Source: Sphingomonadaceae bacterium 3R27C6
Lineage (GTDB): Bacteria > Pseudomonadota > Alphaproteobacteria > Sphingomonadales > Sphingomonadaceae
Direction: 5' to 3'
Assembly: GCA_005503215.1 (NCBI GenBank)
Contig: SCNS01000001.1
Coordinates: 62,001-126,000 of the forward strand
Length of the DNA: 64,000 nt
Part shown: positions 1 to 9,517 of the stretch, piece by piece
How the letters are laid out: each line of letters opens with the position of its first letter
Numbering within the stretch: the stretch's first letter is position 1
Made by a program: the position numbers and the translations under genes
The notes under the pieces: model-generated
Told to the model about the DNA's origin: nothing
What the model saw: only the letters and a program-made list of their open reading frames with translations
Databases searched by the model: none

Positions 1-662
1 TCCTTGCCCGACAAGGATTGCAGGGCCTCGTGCAGCCATTCGGTCAGCGCCGGCTTGCCATCCTTCCGCACGCTCAGGCCCGAACAAAGCCCGAGCAGAT
101 TACGCCGCGTGACGCGCGCAACGCGCAAAACAGCGGCAATCGCGGCGCCGAGATAGGAGCAGATCGCCGAGGGCAACAGCACGGCGGCAACGCCGGCCGG
201 ACCCGCGAGCCAGTACCCGCCCGCAAGGAACAGGCCGAGCAAAAGCAGCGCTTCGAGCGGCGCGATCGCCACCACCGCCGCCGCGGCCACCAAGGCCTTG
301 CGCAGCACGCCCGCGTTCCCGGCGAGGGTGACGATCAATCGATAGGCGTTGCGCCCGCCGCCTGCGGGCTGGAACAGGCCGAAAATGAATCCCTCTGACG
401 AAAGCTGCGCCGCGACGCGTTCGAGCCCCGCAAAACCGAGCGTCGGGGGGCAGGGCGCCGCCGATCCCGATGCGACATGCTTGCGGTCGCCCAGCGCCGC
501 CGCCGCGGTGGCCGCCGCGGCGATCGCGCCCGCCGACGTCCCGCCGATATTCTTGAACCGGAAATCGCGCGCAAGCGCCAGGACGGCGTTGGGATAGACG
601 ATGCCGCTTGTGATGCCGCCCTTCATCACCAGGTCGCAATAGCGGGTGGCTGCATGGCTCAT
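1..662 (-). CDS. patatin-like phospholipase family protein (3' end outside window)
   Basis: The minus-strand frame is open from ATG at 662 to the window edge, giving about 220 N-terminal residues. It begins MSHAATRYCDLVMKGG, then has GGITSGIVYP, which fits the patatin oxyanion-hole region, and GGTSAGAIAAA, which carries the nucleophile elbow GTSAG (serine at about residue 43). An SD-like GGAGAG lies about 7 bases upstream of the ATG. Family members are serine lipid acyl hydrolases using a Ser-Asp dyad; the aspartate would lie outside the window. Residues about 115-170 are strongly hydrophobic and look like two membrane segments inserted in or after the first catalytic part, so it may be membrane-anchored. 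Substrate unknown. Confidence 0.8.
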   Translation of the reverse strand, partial: MSHAATRYCDLVMKGGITSGIVYPNAVLALARDFRFKNIGGTSAGAIAAAATAAAALGDRKHVASGSAAPCPPTLGFAGLERVAAQLSSEGFIFGLFQPAGGGRNAYRLIVTLAGNAGVLRKALVAAAAVVAIAPLEALLLLGLFLAGGYWLAGPAGVAAVLLPSAICSYLGAAIAAVLRVARVTRRNLLGLCSGLSVRKDGKPALTEWLHEALQSLSGK

Positions 663-812
663 GTCATCGCTCTCCGGTTGGGCGCGGCTTTTTCCTTTCT
701 TACCCCGGCGGGCCGGTCAAGTCGCTGTCCTTCTTGATGAATAGGGCCGATCAGGCGCACCATATAACGCAATTGCTTATGCTGTGTTGGGGCTGTAATA
801 CGGGCATTGCGC

Positions 813-2879
813 ATGAAATGGTTCCGTAAACCCGAAGGCCCCGATCCCACCCTCGCCGTGACGCCGGGTGGTCCGTTCGCCGATATAGCAGCCCAGCCGC
901 CGCCCCTTGTTCCCGAGACACGCGGACGCAAATGGATGCGCCGCATCTCGCGCGGCTTTGCGATCTTCTGCGTGACCTTCATCCTGCTCGTCGGCTGGCT
1001 CGCGCTGACCGCGCCGCTCTCCAAATCGCTCGAACCGATCGCACCGCCGCAGATCACCCTGCTCGCGTCGGACGGCACCCCGATCGCGCGCAGCGGGGCG
1101 ATCGTCGACACGCCGGTGAAGGCGGCGGACCTGCCCAAACATGTAACCGGCGCCTTCCTCGCGATCGAGGACCGGCGCTTCTATACCCATTGGGGCGTCG
1201 ATCCGCGCAGCATCGCGCGCGCCGTCTGGAGTAACCTCACCGGCGGGCGCACGCAGGGCGGCAGCACGATCACGCAGCAGCTCGCGAAATTCACCTTCCT
1301 GACGCCGAAACGCACGCTCGGGCGCAAGGCGCGCGAAGCGCTGATCGCCTTCTGGCTGGAAGCCTGGCTGAGCAAGGACGAGATCCTCGAACGCTATCTC
1401 TCGAACGCCTATTTCGGTGACAACACCTATGGTTTGCGCGCCGCTTCGCTCCATTATTTCTATCGCCAGCCCGAGAAGCTGACCCCGGCGCAGGCGGCGA
1501 TGCTCGCGGGGCTGGTGCAGGCGCCGTCGCGCCTCGCGCCGACCAAAAACCCCGACCTCGCCGAAAAGCGCATGAAGCTGGTGCTGAACGCGATGGTCGC
1601 GACGGGCTATCTCACCGAGCAGGAGCGGAAGGCGCTGCGCACCCCGCGCATCGATGTGCGCAGCCGCAACACGCTGCCGACCGGCACCTATTTCGCCGAC
1701 TGGGCGCTGCCCGCGGCGCGGAAATTGAGCGATGTCGGCTATTCGCGCCAGACGATCGCGACGACGCTCGACGCGCGGTTGCAGGGGGTCGCGCGCCGCG
1801 TGACCGGGCGCGCGGGGCTGGGCAAGGCGCAGGTCGCGCTCGTCGCGATGCGCCCGAATGGCGAGGTCGTCGCGATGATCGGCGGCAAGGATTATGCCGC
1901 ATCGCCCTTCAACCGCGCGACGCAGGCGCGGCGCCAGCCGGGATCGACCTTCAAGCTGTTCGTCTATCTCGCCGCGCTCCGCGCGGGCTGGGACCCCGAC
2001 GACATGATCGACAACAGCGCGATCGAGACCGGCTCCTATCGCCCCAAAAATTCGGGCGGCGCCTATTCGAAGGAAATCAGCCTCGAAGACGCCTTCGCCT
2101 CGTCGAGCAATGTCGCCGCGGTTCGCCTGCTCCGCGAGGTCGGCGACGACAAGGTCATCGACATGGCGCGCGACCTTGGCGTCACCGCGCCGATGGCCAA
2201 GGGCGACCCCAGCCTTGCGCTCGGCACGTCGAGCATGACCTTGCTCGAACTCACCGCCGCCTATGCCGCGGTCGCGGCGAACAGCTATCCGGTCGAGCCA
2301 CACGCGTTCGAGGCCGACGAAAAGGGCTGGTTCGAGAATCTGATCTCGGGCCCGTCGAGCTTCGGGTCGAGCGAGCATGAGGATATCGAACAAATGCTGC
2401 GCGCCGCGGTCAATCGCGGCACCGGCCGCGCCGCGCGTCTGCCGGAGGCCAATTTCGGCAAGACCGGCACCACCCAGGATAATCGCGATGCGCTGTTCGT
2501 CGGTTACGCTAACGGGCTCGTCGTCGGCGTGTGGATCGGCAATGACGACAATACGCCGCTGCAGGGCATTTCGGGCGGCGGGCTGCCGGCGCGCATCTGG
2601 CGCGACTTCATGACCGAGGCATCGGGGAAAAAGGCGGCGCCGCGACCGAAGAAGGTGGTCGATCCGACCGGCCCCGTCGAGCCGCTCGATATTCCCGACA
2701 TCGGCGACATTCCGATCGGCGACCGGACGCGCATCGGCATCGAGGGCAATGATGCGGTCATTACGACCGAAATCAACGGCAGCCGGATCGACCTGCGCCT
2801 GCCGATGCCGGAGGGGCGTCCGACGATCCAGGAGGGGCGCCCGCCGCCCGAGGCCGCCACCGCGCCGCCACCCGGATAG
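813..2879 (+). CDS. bifunctional penicillin-binding protein, PBP1 family (transglycosylase/transpeptidase)
   Basis: This 688-residue class A PBP polymerises and crosslinks peptidoglycan in the periplasm. A cytoplasmic N-terminus is followed by one membrane anchor (about residues 49-66). The glycosyltransferase domain has EDRRFYTHWG with the catalytic Glu near 119, plus GGSTITQQLAK and SNAYFG. The transpeptidase domain has the SxxK box STFK near 378, SSN near 432 and KTGT near 550. ATG 813 is preferred over an in-frame TTG at 807. The tail is proline-rich. Length and domain order fit PBP1A/1C-type enzymes, but it lacks the C-terminal domain typical of PBP1C. It stands alone, convergent with the next gene. 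Confidence 0.93.
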   Translation: MKWFRKPEGPDPTLAVTPGGPFADIAAQPPPLVPETRGRKWMRRISRGFAIFCVTFILLVGWLALTAPLSKSLEPIAPPQITLLASDGTPIARSGAIVDTPVKAADLPKHVTGAFLAIEDRRFYTHWGVDPRSIARAVWSNLTGGRTQGGSTITQQLAKFTFLTPKRTLGRKAREALIAFWLEAWLSKDEILERYLSNAYFGDNTYGLRAASLHYFYRQPEKLTPAQAAMLAGLVQAPSRLAPTKNPDLAEKRMKLVLNAMVATGYLTEQERKALRTPRIDVRSRNTLPTGTYFADWALPAARKLSDVGYSRQTIATTLDARLQGVARRVTGRAGLGKAQVALVAMRPNGEVVAMIGGKDYAASPFNRATQARRQPGSTFKLFVYLAALRAGWDPDDMIDNSAIETGSYRPKNSGGAYSKEISLEDAFASSSNVAAVRLLREVGDDKVIDMARDLGVTAPMAKGDPSLALGTSSMTLLELTAAYAAVAANSYPVEPHAFEADEKGWFENLISGPSSFGSSEHEDIEQMLRAAVNRGTGRAARLPEANFGKTGTTQDNRDALFVGYANGLVVGVWIGNDDNTPLQGISGGGLPARIWRDFMTEASGKKAAPRPKKVVDPTGPVEPLDIPDIGDIPIGDRTRIGIEGNDAVITTEINGSRIDLRLPMPEGRPTIQEGRPPPEAATAPPPG

Positions 2880-2898
2880 GCAACGCCGCCCGCCGGGA

Positions 2899-4002
2899 TC
2901 AGGCCGCCGGTAGAATATCGAACGCCGCGGTTGCCATCACCTGCCCGTTGACGATCAACTCGACCTCGTGCCGCCCCGGATGATGGCGGCGGGTGCTGAA
3001 GTCGCGGATTGTCTGGTTGATGCCGAGCGACGCGGCCTCTCCCGCCGCAAGTTCGAACGTTTTCAGCTTGAAGACCTTGGCGGCGCTCTTGCCGCCCGCG
3101 CGTGCATAATGGACGCGATAATCGACCACCAGCCGCTGATTTTCGGATGAATCCGAGGCGAGGCTGGCCGTGATGGCAATCCGGTCGCCAAGATGGACGG
3201 CCGACGGAGAAATGCTGAATTCGCGCACGCTCACCGCGGCGCCATGGCCGACCCCGATCAGCGCGAGGGCGGCGGGGTCGCCCTTCTTGATCAGCGTGCG
3301 CAGCGCATGGCGGACGATCCAGGCGGTGTGCGCGTCCTCCTGCGGCCACGCCGCTAGGCGGTCCAGCAACCAGTCGGGCCGGTCCTTGGCGATATCGTTC
3401 AGATGGTTCGCGACCGATTTGCGAACATAGAGGCTGGGGTCGGCCTTCAGCGTCTCGAGGATCGACGCGGCCAGCGTCGGGTCGGCCTTCAGCGCCGGAA
3501 CGCGCGCAGCCCATGGTAAGCGCGGCCGCGCGCCTTCGCTCGCGAGCCGGCGCACATGCTCGTCCTCGCTACTGGCCCACCGCATCATCACCGTCAGCGC
3601 ACGCGGCGTATCCGCGGCCAGAAACGGGCGGATCGCAAATTCGGCCGAGCCGAAGCGCGTCAGGTCGGCGAGCGCGTCCATCGACCGGTCGAAATCATCG
3701 AGTCCGTAGCGCGCGACATATTCGGTGACCGCCATCGCCTGAAACCCATGGGTGAGCCGCGGCGCCATCGCGCGGACGACATCGAGCGCCGCCGGGTAAT
3801 CGCCGGGCAGCGCGGCATGGAGCGCGTCGGCGATATGGCGCACGCGTTCCATGATCGACAGCGCATCGAGCCCGTCCGACGCTGCGGACAAAAAGGCGGC
3901 GCGATCGAAATGTCGTGACGCCGTCACCCCCGCATCGCCGATCGTCTGCAGTGCTTGCGGGCCCAGAATATCTTTGAGCAGGGCAGGGGTTTCTTGGGTC
4001 AT
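2899..4002 (-). CDS. HEAT-repeat DNA alkylation repair (AlkD-like) protein
   Basis: The 367-residue product is built of helical HEAT-like repeats (for example LPWAARVPALKADPTLAAS and LYVRKSVANHLNDIAKDRPD), the arrangement of AlkD-type DNA glycosylases that excise N3/N7-alkylated purines without base flipping. The C-terminal 90 residues look like a beta-rich extension found in the larger members of this family. I chose ATG 4002 because GGAAAG lies 6 bases upstream; an in-frame ATG at 4056 would add 18 basic residues but has no clear ribosome site. Catalytic residues cannot be assigned by eye, so glycosylase activity is a family inference. Confidence 0.75.
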   Translation of the reverse strand: MTQETPALLKDILGPQALQTIGDAGVTASRHFDRAAFLSAASDGLDALSIMERVRHIADALHAALPGDYPAALDVVRAMAPRLTHGFQAMAVTEYVARYGLDDFDRSMDALADLTRFGSAEFAIRPFLAADTPRALTVMMRWASSEDEHVRRLASEGARPRLPWAARVPALKADPTLAASILETLKADPSLYVRKSVANHLNDIAKDRPDWLLDRLAAWPQEDAHTAWIVRHALRTLIKKGDPAALALIGVGHGAAVSVREFSISPSAVHLGDRIAITASLASDSSENQRLVVDYRVHYARAGGKSAAKVFKLKTFELAAGEAASLGINQTIRDFSTRRHHPGRHEVELIVNGQVMATAAFDILPAA

Positions 4003-4144
4003 TGCGGCTTTCCGGGTTTCAGGCGCGCGCGTTGGCGCACGCTTCGGCGCCGACATAGCAACGCCGGAGTCCGGGCCGGAATGATTTTCGTCTCCTGGGG
4101 TTTCGCATGCCTTCCACGCTCACCTCCTTGCCCGTTTTTATTTC

Positions 4145-4166
4145 ATTCACACTCGTGAGAGTGAAT
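4145..4166. promoter_or_regulatory. 22-bp palindrome, candidate TetR operator (site 1)
   Basis: Arms ATTCACACTC and GAGAGTGAAT flank a central GT; the arms match at 9 of 10 positions. The site is 75 bases upstream of the TonB receptor start. Its right arm is identical to that of a second palindrome at 11878-11899, directly after the TetR gene of the same cluster. Placement suggests promoter control of the catabolic operon. Binding by that TetR protein is inferred. Confidence 0.65.
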
Positions 4167-4241
4167 ATTGACTCGCCACCGAACCGCTGCCATGAATGCG
4201 CCATGCCGGCGATCGAGCGGCGACTTTTGGGAGAGGGCAAG

Positions 4242-6575
4242 ATGAGGGTTCAGCTGTTTGCGTCCGTATGCGCGGGCGCGCTTTTCGCAATCCCGGCGGG
4301 CGCCGCCGCGCAGGATGCCGCCGAAACCGCACCGCAGACCGACGAGGCAGCGGGCGGCAACGACATCATCGTCACCGCAACGCGCCGCGCCGAACGCATT
4401 CAGGACGTGCCGATCAGCATCTCGGCCTTTTCGCAGGAAGAGCTGACCGAAAAAGGCATCGTCGGTTACGAAGGCATCGGGCGCGAGACGCCGGGCGTCG
4501 TGCTCAACAAGCCGACCGCGAACTTCAATAATTTCACCGCGCGCGGCATCGCGACCAATGGCTATAACGCCAATCTGCAAAGCTCGGTCGCCATCTATAT
4601 CGACGAGCTTCCGGTCTCGACGATCGGCAACACGACCGTCGTCGACCCGAACCTGTTCGACGTCGAGCGCGTCGAATTCCTGCGTGGGCCGCAGGGCACT
4701 TTGTTCGGCTCGGGCTCGCTGTCGGGCGCGGTGCGCATCCTCCAGAAAAGCCCCGACCTCAACGATTTCGACGTCTCGGCGCTCGTCGATCTCGGGCTGA
4801 CTGGCTCGGACTCGATCCGCCAGCGCTACAATGCGATGGTCAATGTACCGCTCGCCCAGGACAAGCTCGCGCTGCGCGTCGTCGGCTTCTACCGCGACGA
4901 GGAAGGCTATCTCGACAATGTCGGGACGGGCGTGAAAAACTCGAACACGCTGATCGATTATGGCGGCCGCGCGACCCTGCTGTGGCGCCCGACCGATCGC
5001 CTCTCGATCAAGCTGCTCGGCAGCTATGAATATAGCAATCCCAAGGACAGCTCGCTGACCAGCCCGTCGCTCGGCCGCAACAAACGCGTCTCGGACGAGC
5101 CCGACCGCTTTACCGGCAAGCAGCTGATCGCCAATGCGACGATCGACTATGAGTTCGATTTTGCCAAGCTCACCAGCTCATCGACCTATTCGGATTTCGA
5201 GCAGCGTTTCTATGTCGATCTCGCCGGCACGTTCCAGCCCGGTTCCTTCGCCGGTGCGCCGATCGCTTTCGGTCTCGACGCCGACGGCTATGACAAGGTG
5301 TTCGTGCAGGAAACGCGTCTCGCATCGACGCTCGACGGCCCGTTCCAGTTCGTGATTGGCGGCTTTTACCTCGATCGCCGCCGCGACGTCGATTATTTCT
5401 ACCGCTCGAACCCCGCGTTTCTGGCCGAGCGCAACATGACGGGGCTGCCCGACAAATATTATCAGAAGCAATATACCCATTCGCTCAGCAAGGAACTCGC
5501 CGGCTTCGGCGAACTGACCTATCGCTTCTCGGACAATTTCTGGCTCACCGGCGGCATGCGCTATGGCGAGACCTCGGCGCAGGGGTTTACCGAGGCGGGC
5601 GGCTATCTCGCGACCGCGCCGGGCTTCTTCAATCTGAACTATCTTCAAGCGGCTCTTGCCGGACTGAAAGGTCCCACGGGGACTTATCTTCCGGTCAATT
5701 TCACGACATTCACGCCCTATGCCGCGGTCACTGGCTTGAAAGCGAAGGGATCGAAACCGTCGTGGAAGGCGAGCGCGACCTTCAAGCCGAGCGAGAGCGT
5801 CACGACCTATGCGACCTTCTCGACGGGCTTTCGTGCGCCGATCGTCAACGCCTTTGCCGGCCGGGCGAGCGTCGTCGATGCCAACGACATCGTCATCCCC
5901 TTCGGCGCAACCTCGGACAGTCTCGAAAGCTATGAGGTCGGTGCGAAGGGGCGCTGGCTGGGTGGACGCGTCAGCATCAACGCCGCATTCTACCTGATCG
6001 ACTGGAGCAACATCCAGGCGCAGGCGAACCGCGTGTCGGACTCGGTACAGTTCGCGACCAACATCGGCGCCGCGCGCAGCAAGGGCTTCGAGTTCGAGGT
6101 CAATGTGATCCCGGCGACCGGGGTGTCGATCGGCTTCAACGGCGCCTATAACGACTCCAAGATCACTAAACTGTCGCCCGCCGAGGCGGCGATTTCGGGC
6201 GCGGTTCTAGGACACCGCCTGTCGGCGCCGCGTATCCAGGGCTCGGCCTATATGTCGTATAATTTCAAACTGGCGGCCGATGTTGACGCGATGCTCGCCG
6301 TGAATGCGCAGCATATCGGCGCGTACAACAGCAGCTTCCCGAACACCCCGGGCCGCCCCAATGTGCCGCTCTCGACCTTTGGAAAGACCGATGCCTACAG
6401 CAACGTCAACCTGAGCTTCGGTTTGAAGAAGGGCGATATTTCGGCGCAGCTCTATGTCGAGAATCTCTTCGACGATCATTCGATCACCTACATCCACCCC
6501 GAAGCCTTCCTGAACAGCCGCTTCGGCACGATGCGCCCGCGTACCTTCGGCATTCGCCTCGGCTACGGGCTCTAA
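4242..6575 (+). CDS. TonB-dependent outer-membrane receptor
   Basis: This 777-residue receptor would take up a substrate across the outer membrane using TonB energy. ATG 4242 follows GGGAGAGGG; the frame stays open upstream to 4107, but only from 4242 does a clean signal peptide appear (MRVQLFASVCAGALFAIP, cleavage likely after AAAQ). The plug domain starts with IIVTATRRAERIQDVPISI and contains VERVEFLRGPQGTLFGSGS. The barrel ends in FGIRLGYGL with the usual aromatic-rich strands. It is followed after three bases by an MFS carrier and heads the island up to the TetR gene. Substrate is unknown; the operon points to an organic ester rather than a siderophore. Confidence 0.92.
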   Translation: MRVQLFASVCAGALFAIPAGAAAQDAAETAPQTDEAAGGNDIIVTATRRAERIQDVPISISAFSQEELTEKGIVGYEGIGRETPGVVLNKPTANFNNFTARGIATNGYNANLQSSVAIYIDELPVSTIGNTTVVDPNLFDVERVEFLRGPQGTLFGSGSLSGAVRILQKSPDLNDFDVSALVDLGLTGSDSIRQRYNAMVNVPLAQDKLALRVVGFYRDEEGYLDNVGTGVKNSNTLIDYGGRATLLWRPTDRLSIKLLGSYEYSNPKDSSLTSPSLGRNKRVSDEPDRFTGKQLIANATIDYEFDFAKLTSSSTYSDFEQRFYVDLAGTFQPGSFAGAPIAFGLDADGYDKVFVQETRLASTLDGPFQFVIGGFYLDRRRDVDYFYRSNPAFLAERNMTGLPDKYYQKQYTHSLSKELAGFGELTYRFSDNFWLTGGMRYGETSAQGFTEAGGYLATAPGFFNLNYLQAALAGLKGPTGTYLPVNFTTFTPYAAVTGLKAKGSKPSWKASATFKPSESVTTYATFSTGFRAPIVNAFAGRASVVDANDIVIPFGATSDSLESYEVGAKGRWLGGRVSINAAFYLIDWSNIQAQANRVSDSVQFATNIGAARSKGFEFEVNVIPATGVSIGFNGAYNDSKITKLSPAEAAISGAVLGHRLSAPRIQGSAYMSYNFKLAADVDAMLAVNAQHIGAYNSSFPNTPGRPNVPLSTFGKTDAYSNVNLSFGLKKGDISAQLYVENLFDDHSITYIHPEAFLNSRFGTMRPRTFGIRLGYGL

Positions 6576-6578
6576 GCG

Positions 6579-7892
6579 ATGGCGAGTACAGAAGCCTCCC
6601 TCTCCCCGGCCGCAGCGTCCACGCGGCCGGGGGGCAATCCCACCTTCGTGCTCGGGATGCTCTGCTTCGTCTATGTGCTGAACTTCCTCGACCGGCAGTT
6701 GTTGTCGATTCTCGCGAAACCGATCCAGGACGCGCTGCAGATAAGCGACGGCCAGCTCGGGCTGATCAGCGGGCTCTATTTCGCGATGTTCTATTGCTTC
6801 ATCGCGATCCCCGTCGGCTGGTTCGCCGACCGCACCAGCCGCGTCGGCGTCCTGTCGGCGGCCTGCGCGATCTGGAGCGGGGCGACCGTCGCGTGTGGCA
6901 TGGCTGCCAATTATACGCAGCTGGTGGTCGCGCGCATGGTCGTCGGCTTTGGCGAGGCGGGGGGCGTTCCGCCCTCCTATGCGATCATCACCGACACCTA
7001 TCCGCCGGGCAAACGCGCCGCGGCGCTCGGCATCTTCAACCTCGGCCCGGCGATCGGCGCGGCGGCGGGGGTGGCGTTCGGTGCGGCGATCGCCGAACGC
7101 TTCGGCTGGCGCATTCCTTTCATCGCGGTGGGCGCGATCGGGATCGTGACGGCGCTGATCGTCTGGCTGACCGTGCGTGAGCCGACACGCGGCGCCACCG
7201 ATACCGACGGCCCGGCAGCGGCGGTCGAGAAGGCGCCGTTCTGGCCGACCGTCCGCATGTTCCTGTCGAACCGCATCCTGATGCTCGCGGCATTGGGCAG
7301 CGGTGCGACGCAGTTCGTCACCTACGGCCTCGGCAATTTCGCGGTGTTGTTCCTGATGCGCGAAAAGGGCATGGAACTGGGTGACGTTGCGATCTGGTAC
7401 GCGCTGGTGCTGCTGATCGGCATGGGCGGCGGGATGGTCGTCTCGGGCCGCGTGATCGACTGGATGGTCCGTAAATCGCGCACCGGCTATGCCATCGCCC
7501 CCGCGCTCTCGCTCGTCGTCGCGATGCCCTTTTACCTCGCCTTCGTCTGGGCGCCGGGCTGGCCGCTCGCGCTCGCGCTGCTCTCGGTCGTGATGGTGTT
7601 CAACTATTTCTATCTCTCGGCCTCGGTCGCGTTGGTGCAGGAGGAAGTGAAGCCCGGCCAGCGCGTGCTCGCCGGCGCCTTGTTGCTCCTCATCATGAAC
7701 TTCATCGGACTGGGGCTGGGACCGACATGGGTTGGCTTCGCCAGCGACTGGTTCAAGGCGCAGGGCGACCTCCACGGGCTGCAAACGGCGCTGTACACGC
7801 TGACGCCCTTTTATCTGATCGCAATCGGACTCTTCCTCTGGCTCGCGCGGCGGCTGCGCCGAGAGGGCAGCCGGCAGGAGTTGGCGGCATGA
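6579..7892 (+). CDS. MFS transporter, spinster-like
   Basis: A 437-residue inner-membrane carrier with about 12 hydrophobic segments. FLDRQLLSILAKPIQ in the first helix region and GWFADRTSRVGVLSA after helix 2 are typical of the spinster-like MFS subfamily common in sphingomonads. The start lies three bases after the receptor stop, and the stop overlaps the next start as ATGA (7889-7892), so translation is probably coupled. In context it would move the imported compound or its hydrolysis product into the cytoplasm. Substrate specificity cannot be read from sequence. Confidence 0.9.
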   Translation: MASTEASLSPAAASTRPGGNPTFVLGMLCFVYVLNFLDRQLLSILAKPIQDALQISDGQLGLISGLYFAMFYCFIAIPVGWFADRTSRVGVLSAACAIWSGATVACGMAANYTQLVVARMVVGFGEAGGVPPSYAIITDTYPPGKRAAALGIFNLGPAIGAAAGVAFGAAIAERFGWRIPFIAVGAIGIVTALIVWLTVREPTRGATDTDGPAAAVEKAPFWPTVRMFLSNRILMLAALGSGATQFVTYGLGNFAVLFLMREKGMELGDVAIWYALVLLIGMGGGMVVSGRVIDWMVRKSRTGYAIAPALSLVVAMPFYLAFVWAPGWPLALALLSVVMVFNYFYLSASVALVQEEVKPGQRVLAGALLLLIMNFIGLGLGPTWVGFASDWFKAQGDLHGLQTALYTLTPFYLIAIGLFLWLARRLRREGSRQELAA

Positions 7893-9517
7893 AGAAATTG
7901 AGCACCGCATTGTCGGCAGCCGGGCTTTTGATAGCGGCGCCCGCCGTCGCCGCCAGCCCGGTGGTTGAGGCGCCCGCAGGCGCGCTCGAGGGCAAGACCG
8001 TCGGCAAGGTCCGCGAGTTTAAGGGCATTCCCTTCGCGCAGCCGCCGGTCGGGCCGCTCCGCTGGAAAGCCCCGCAGCCGCTCGCGGCTTGGCGCGGCGT
8101 CCGCAAGGCGCAGAGCTTCGGCGCCGCCTGCATCCAGCCGCGTCCCGCCGCGGTGCATATCTATGCCAATCCGCCCGCGAAGATTTCCGAGGATTGCCTG
8201 ACGCTCAACATCTGGGCGCCTGAAAACATGAAAGATGCACCCGTGATCGTTTGGATCCACGGCGGCGCACTCGCGACCGGCTACAGCCACGAGGCCATGT
8301 ACGACGGCGCAAAGCTCGCGGCGCGCGGTGCGATCGTCGTGTCGCTCAACTACCGCCTCGGCGTGCTCGGCTATATGGCGCATCCGGGCCTCAGCGCGGA
8401 ATCGCCCGATGGTGTGTCGGGCAATTACGGCCTGCTCGACCAGATCGCGGCGCTCGAATGGGTGAAGACGAATATCGGCGCATTTGGGGGCGACGCCGCC
8501 AATGTCACCATTGCGGGCGAGTCCGCGGGCGCGCTCAGCGTGATGTATCTGATGGCGTCGCCAAAGGCGCGCGGCCTGTTCCACAAGGCGATCGCGCAGA
8601 GCGCCTATATGATCTCGACCCCGACGCTCAAGGAAGCGCGCCACGGCGAACCGGCGGCCGAAGCGACGGGCGAGAGGGTCGCCGCCGCGCTCGGCGCCGC
8701 CGACATCGCGGCGCTGCGCAAGGTCGATCCGGTCCAGCTGACCGATGGCGCTGCCAAGGCAGGCTATTTCCCGTGGGGCACCGTCGACGGCAAGATCCTG
8801 CCCGATCAGCTCGTCGACATTTTCGATCGTGGCGAGCAGGCACCCGTGCCGATGATCGCCGGGTTCAACATCGGCGAAATCCGCTCGCTGCGCATTCTCG
8901 CGCCGCCGGTTCCCGCCAACGCCGCCGCCTATGAGGCGGCGATCCGCGAACGGTACGGCGACCTCGCCGCCGCATGGCTGAAGCTTTACCCCGCAAAGGA
9001 CCTCGCCGAAACGATCCTCGCGACCCCGCGCGATGCGCTCTATGGCTGGACGTCCGAACGGCTCGCGATCAAGCAGACCGCGCTCGACCAGCCCGCCTAT
9101 CTTTACCTCTTCGACCACGGCTATCCGGCGGCGAGCGAGGCCGGACTGCACGGCTTCCACGCCGCCGAAATCCCTTTCATATTCGGCACCGCCGGCGACA
9201 CGCCGCCCTATTGGCCAAAGATCCCCGATACCGTAGCCGAGCGTAAATTCGCCAATGCGATGGGCGATTATTGGGTCTCGTTCGCGAGGACGGGCAAGCC
9301 CGAGGCGGCGGGGCAGGCGGTGTGGCGCCCTTATGGCAAGGACGCCGCCTTCATGGCTTTCGCCGATGTCCCGCGTCCCGGTACGCGGCTGATGCCCGGC
9401 ATGTATGCGCTGCACGAAGCCGCGGTCTGCCGCCGACGCGCCGCGGGCAACCAGCCGTGGAACTGGAACACGGGGATCGTCTCGCCCGTCCTCGCGAAGG
9501 ACGCGAACTGCCCATGA
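7889..9517 (+). CDS. exported type-B carboxylesterase
   Basis: A 542-residue alpha/beta hydrolase of the carboxylesterase type B family. It starts with a signal peptide (MKKLSTALSAAGLLIAAP, cleavage near AVA/AS), so it should act in the periplasm. EDCLTLNIWAP is the family's second signature, IHGGALATGY the oxyanion region, and GESAGALSV the nucleophile elbow with the catalytic serine; HGFHAAEIPFIFG near the C-terminus probably holds the catalytic histidine. ATG 7889 overlaps the MFS stop; an upstream open frame to 7727 lies inside the MFS gene and is not used. Its stop overlaps the ligase start as ATGA. It probably hydrolyses an ester imported by the receptor. Confidence 0.9.
   Translation: MKKLSTALSAAGLLIAAPAVAASPVVEAPAGALEGKTVGKVREFKGIPFAQPPVGPLRWKAPQPLAAWRGVRKAQSFGAACIQPRPAAVHIYANPPAKISEDCLTLNIWAPENMKDAPVIVWIHGGALATGYSHEAMYDGAKLAARGAIVVSLNYRLGVLGYMAHPGLSAESPDGVSGNYGLLDQIAALEWVKTNIGAFGGDAANVTIAGESAGALSVMYLMASPKARGLFHKAIAQSAYMISTPTLKEARHGEPAAEATGERVAAALGAADIAALRKVDPVQLTDGAAKAGYFPWGTVDGKILPDQLVDIFDRGEQAPVPMIAGFNIGEIRSLRILAPPVPANAAAYEAAIRERYGDLAAAWLKLYPAKDLAETILATPRDALYGWTSERLAIKQTALDQPAYLYLFDHGYPAASEAGLHGFHAAEIPFIFGTAGDTPPYWPKIPDTVAERKFANAMGDYWVSFARTGKPEAAGQAVWRPYGKDAAFMAFADVPRPGTRLMPGMYALHEAAVCRRRAAGNQPWNWNTGIVSPVLAKDANCP

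Noticed and set aside
100-639. A 179-codon minus-strand frame at the window start
   Set aside because: Out of frame with the patatin-like gene, whose reading frame has real motifs and a ribosome site.
777-2393. A 538-codon minus-strand frame opposite the penicillin-binding protein gene
   Set aside because: Shadow of a gene with all catalytic motifs intact on the plus strand.
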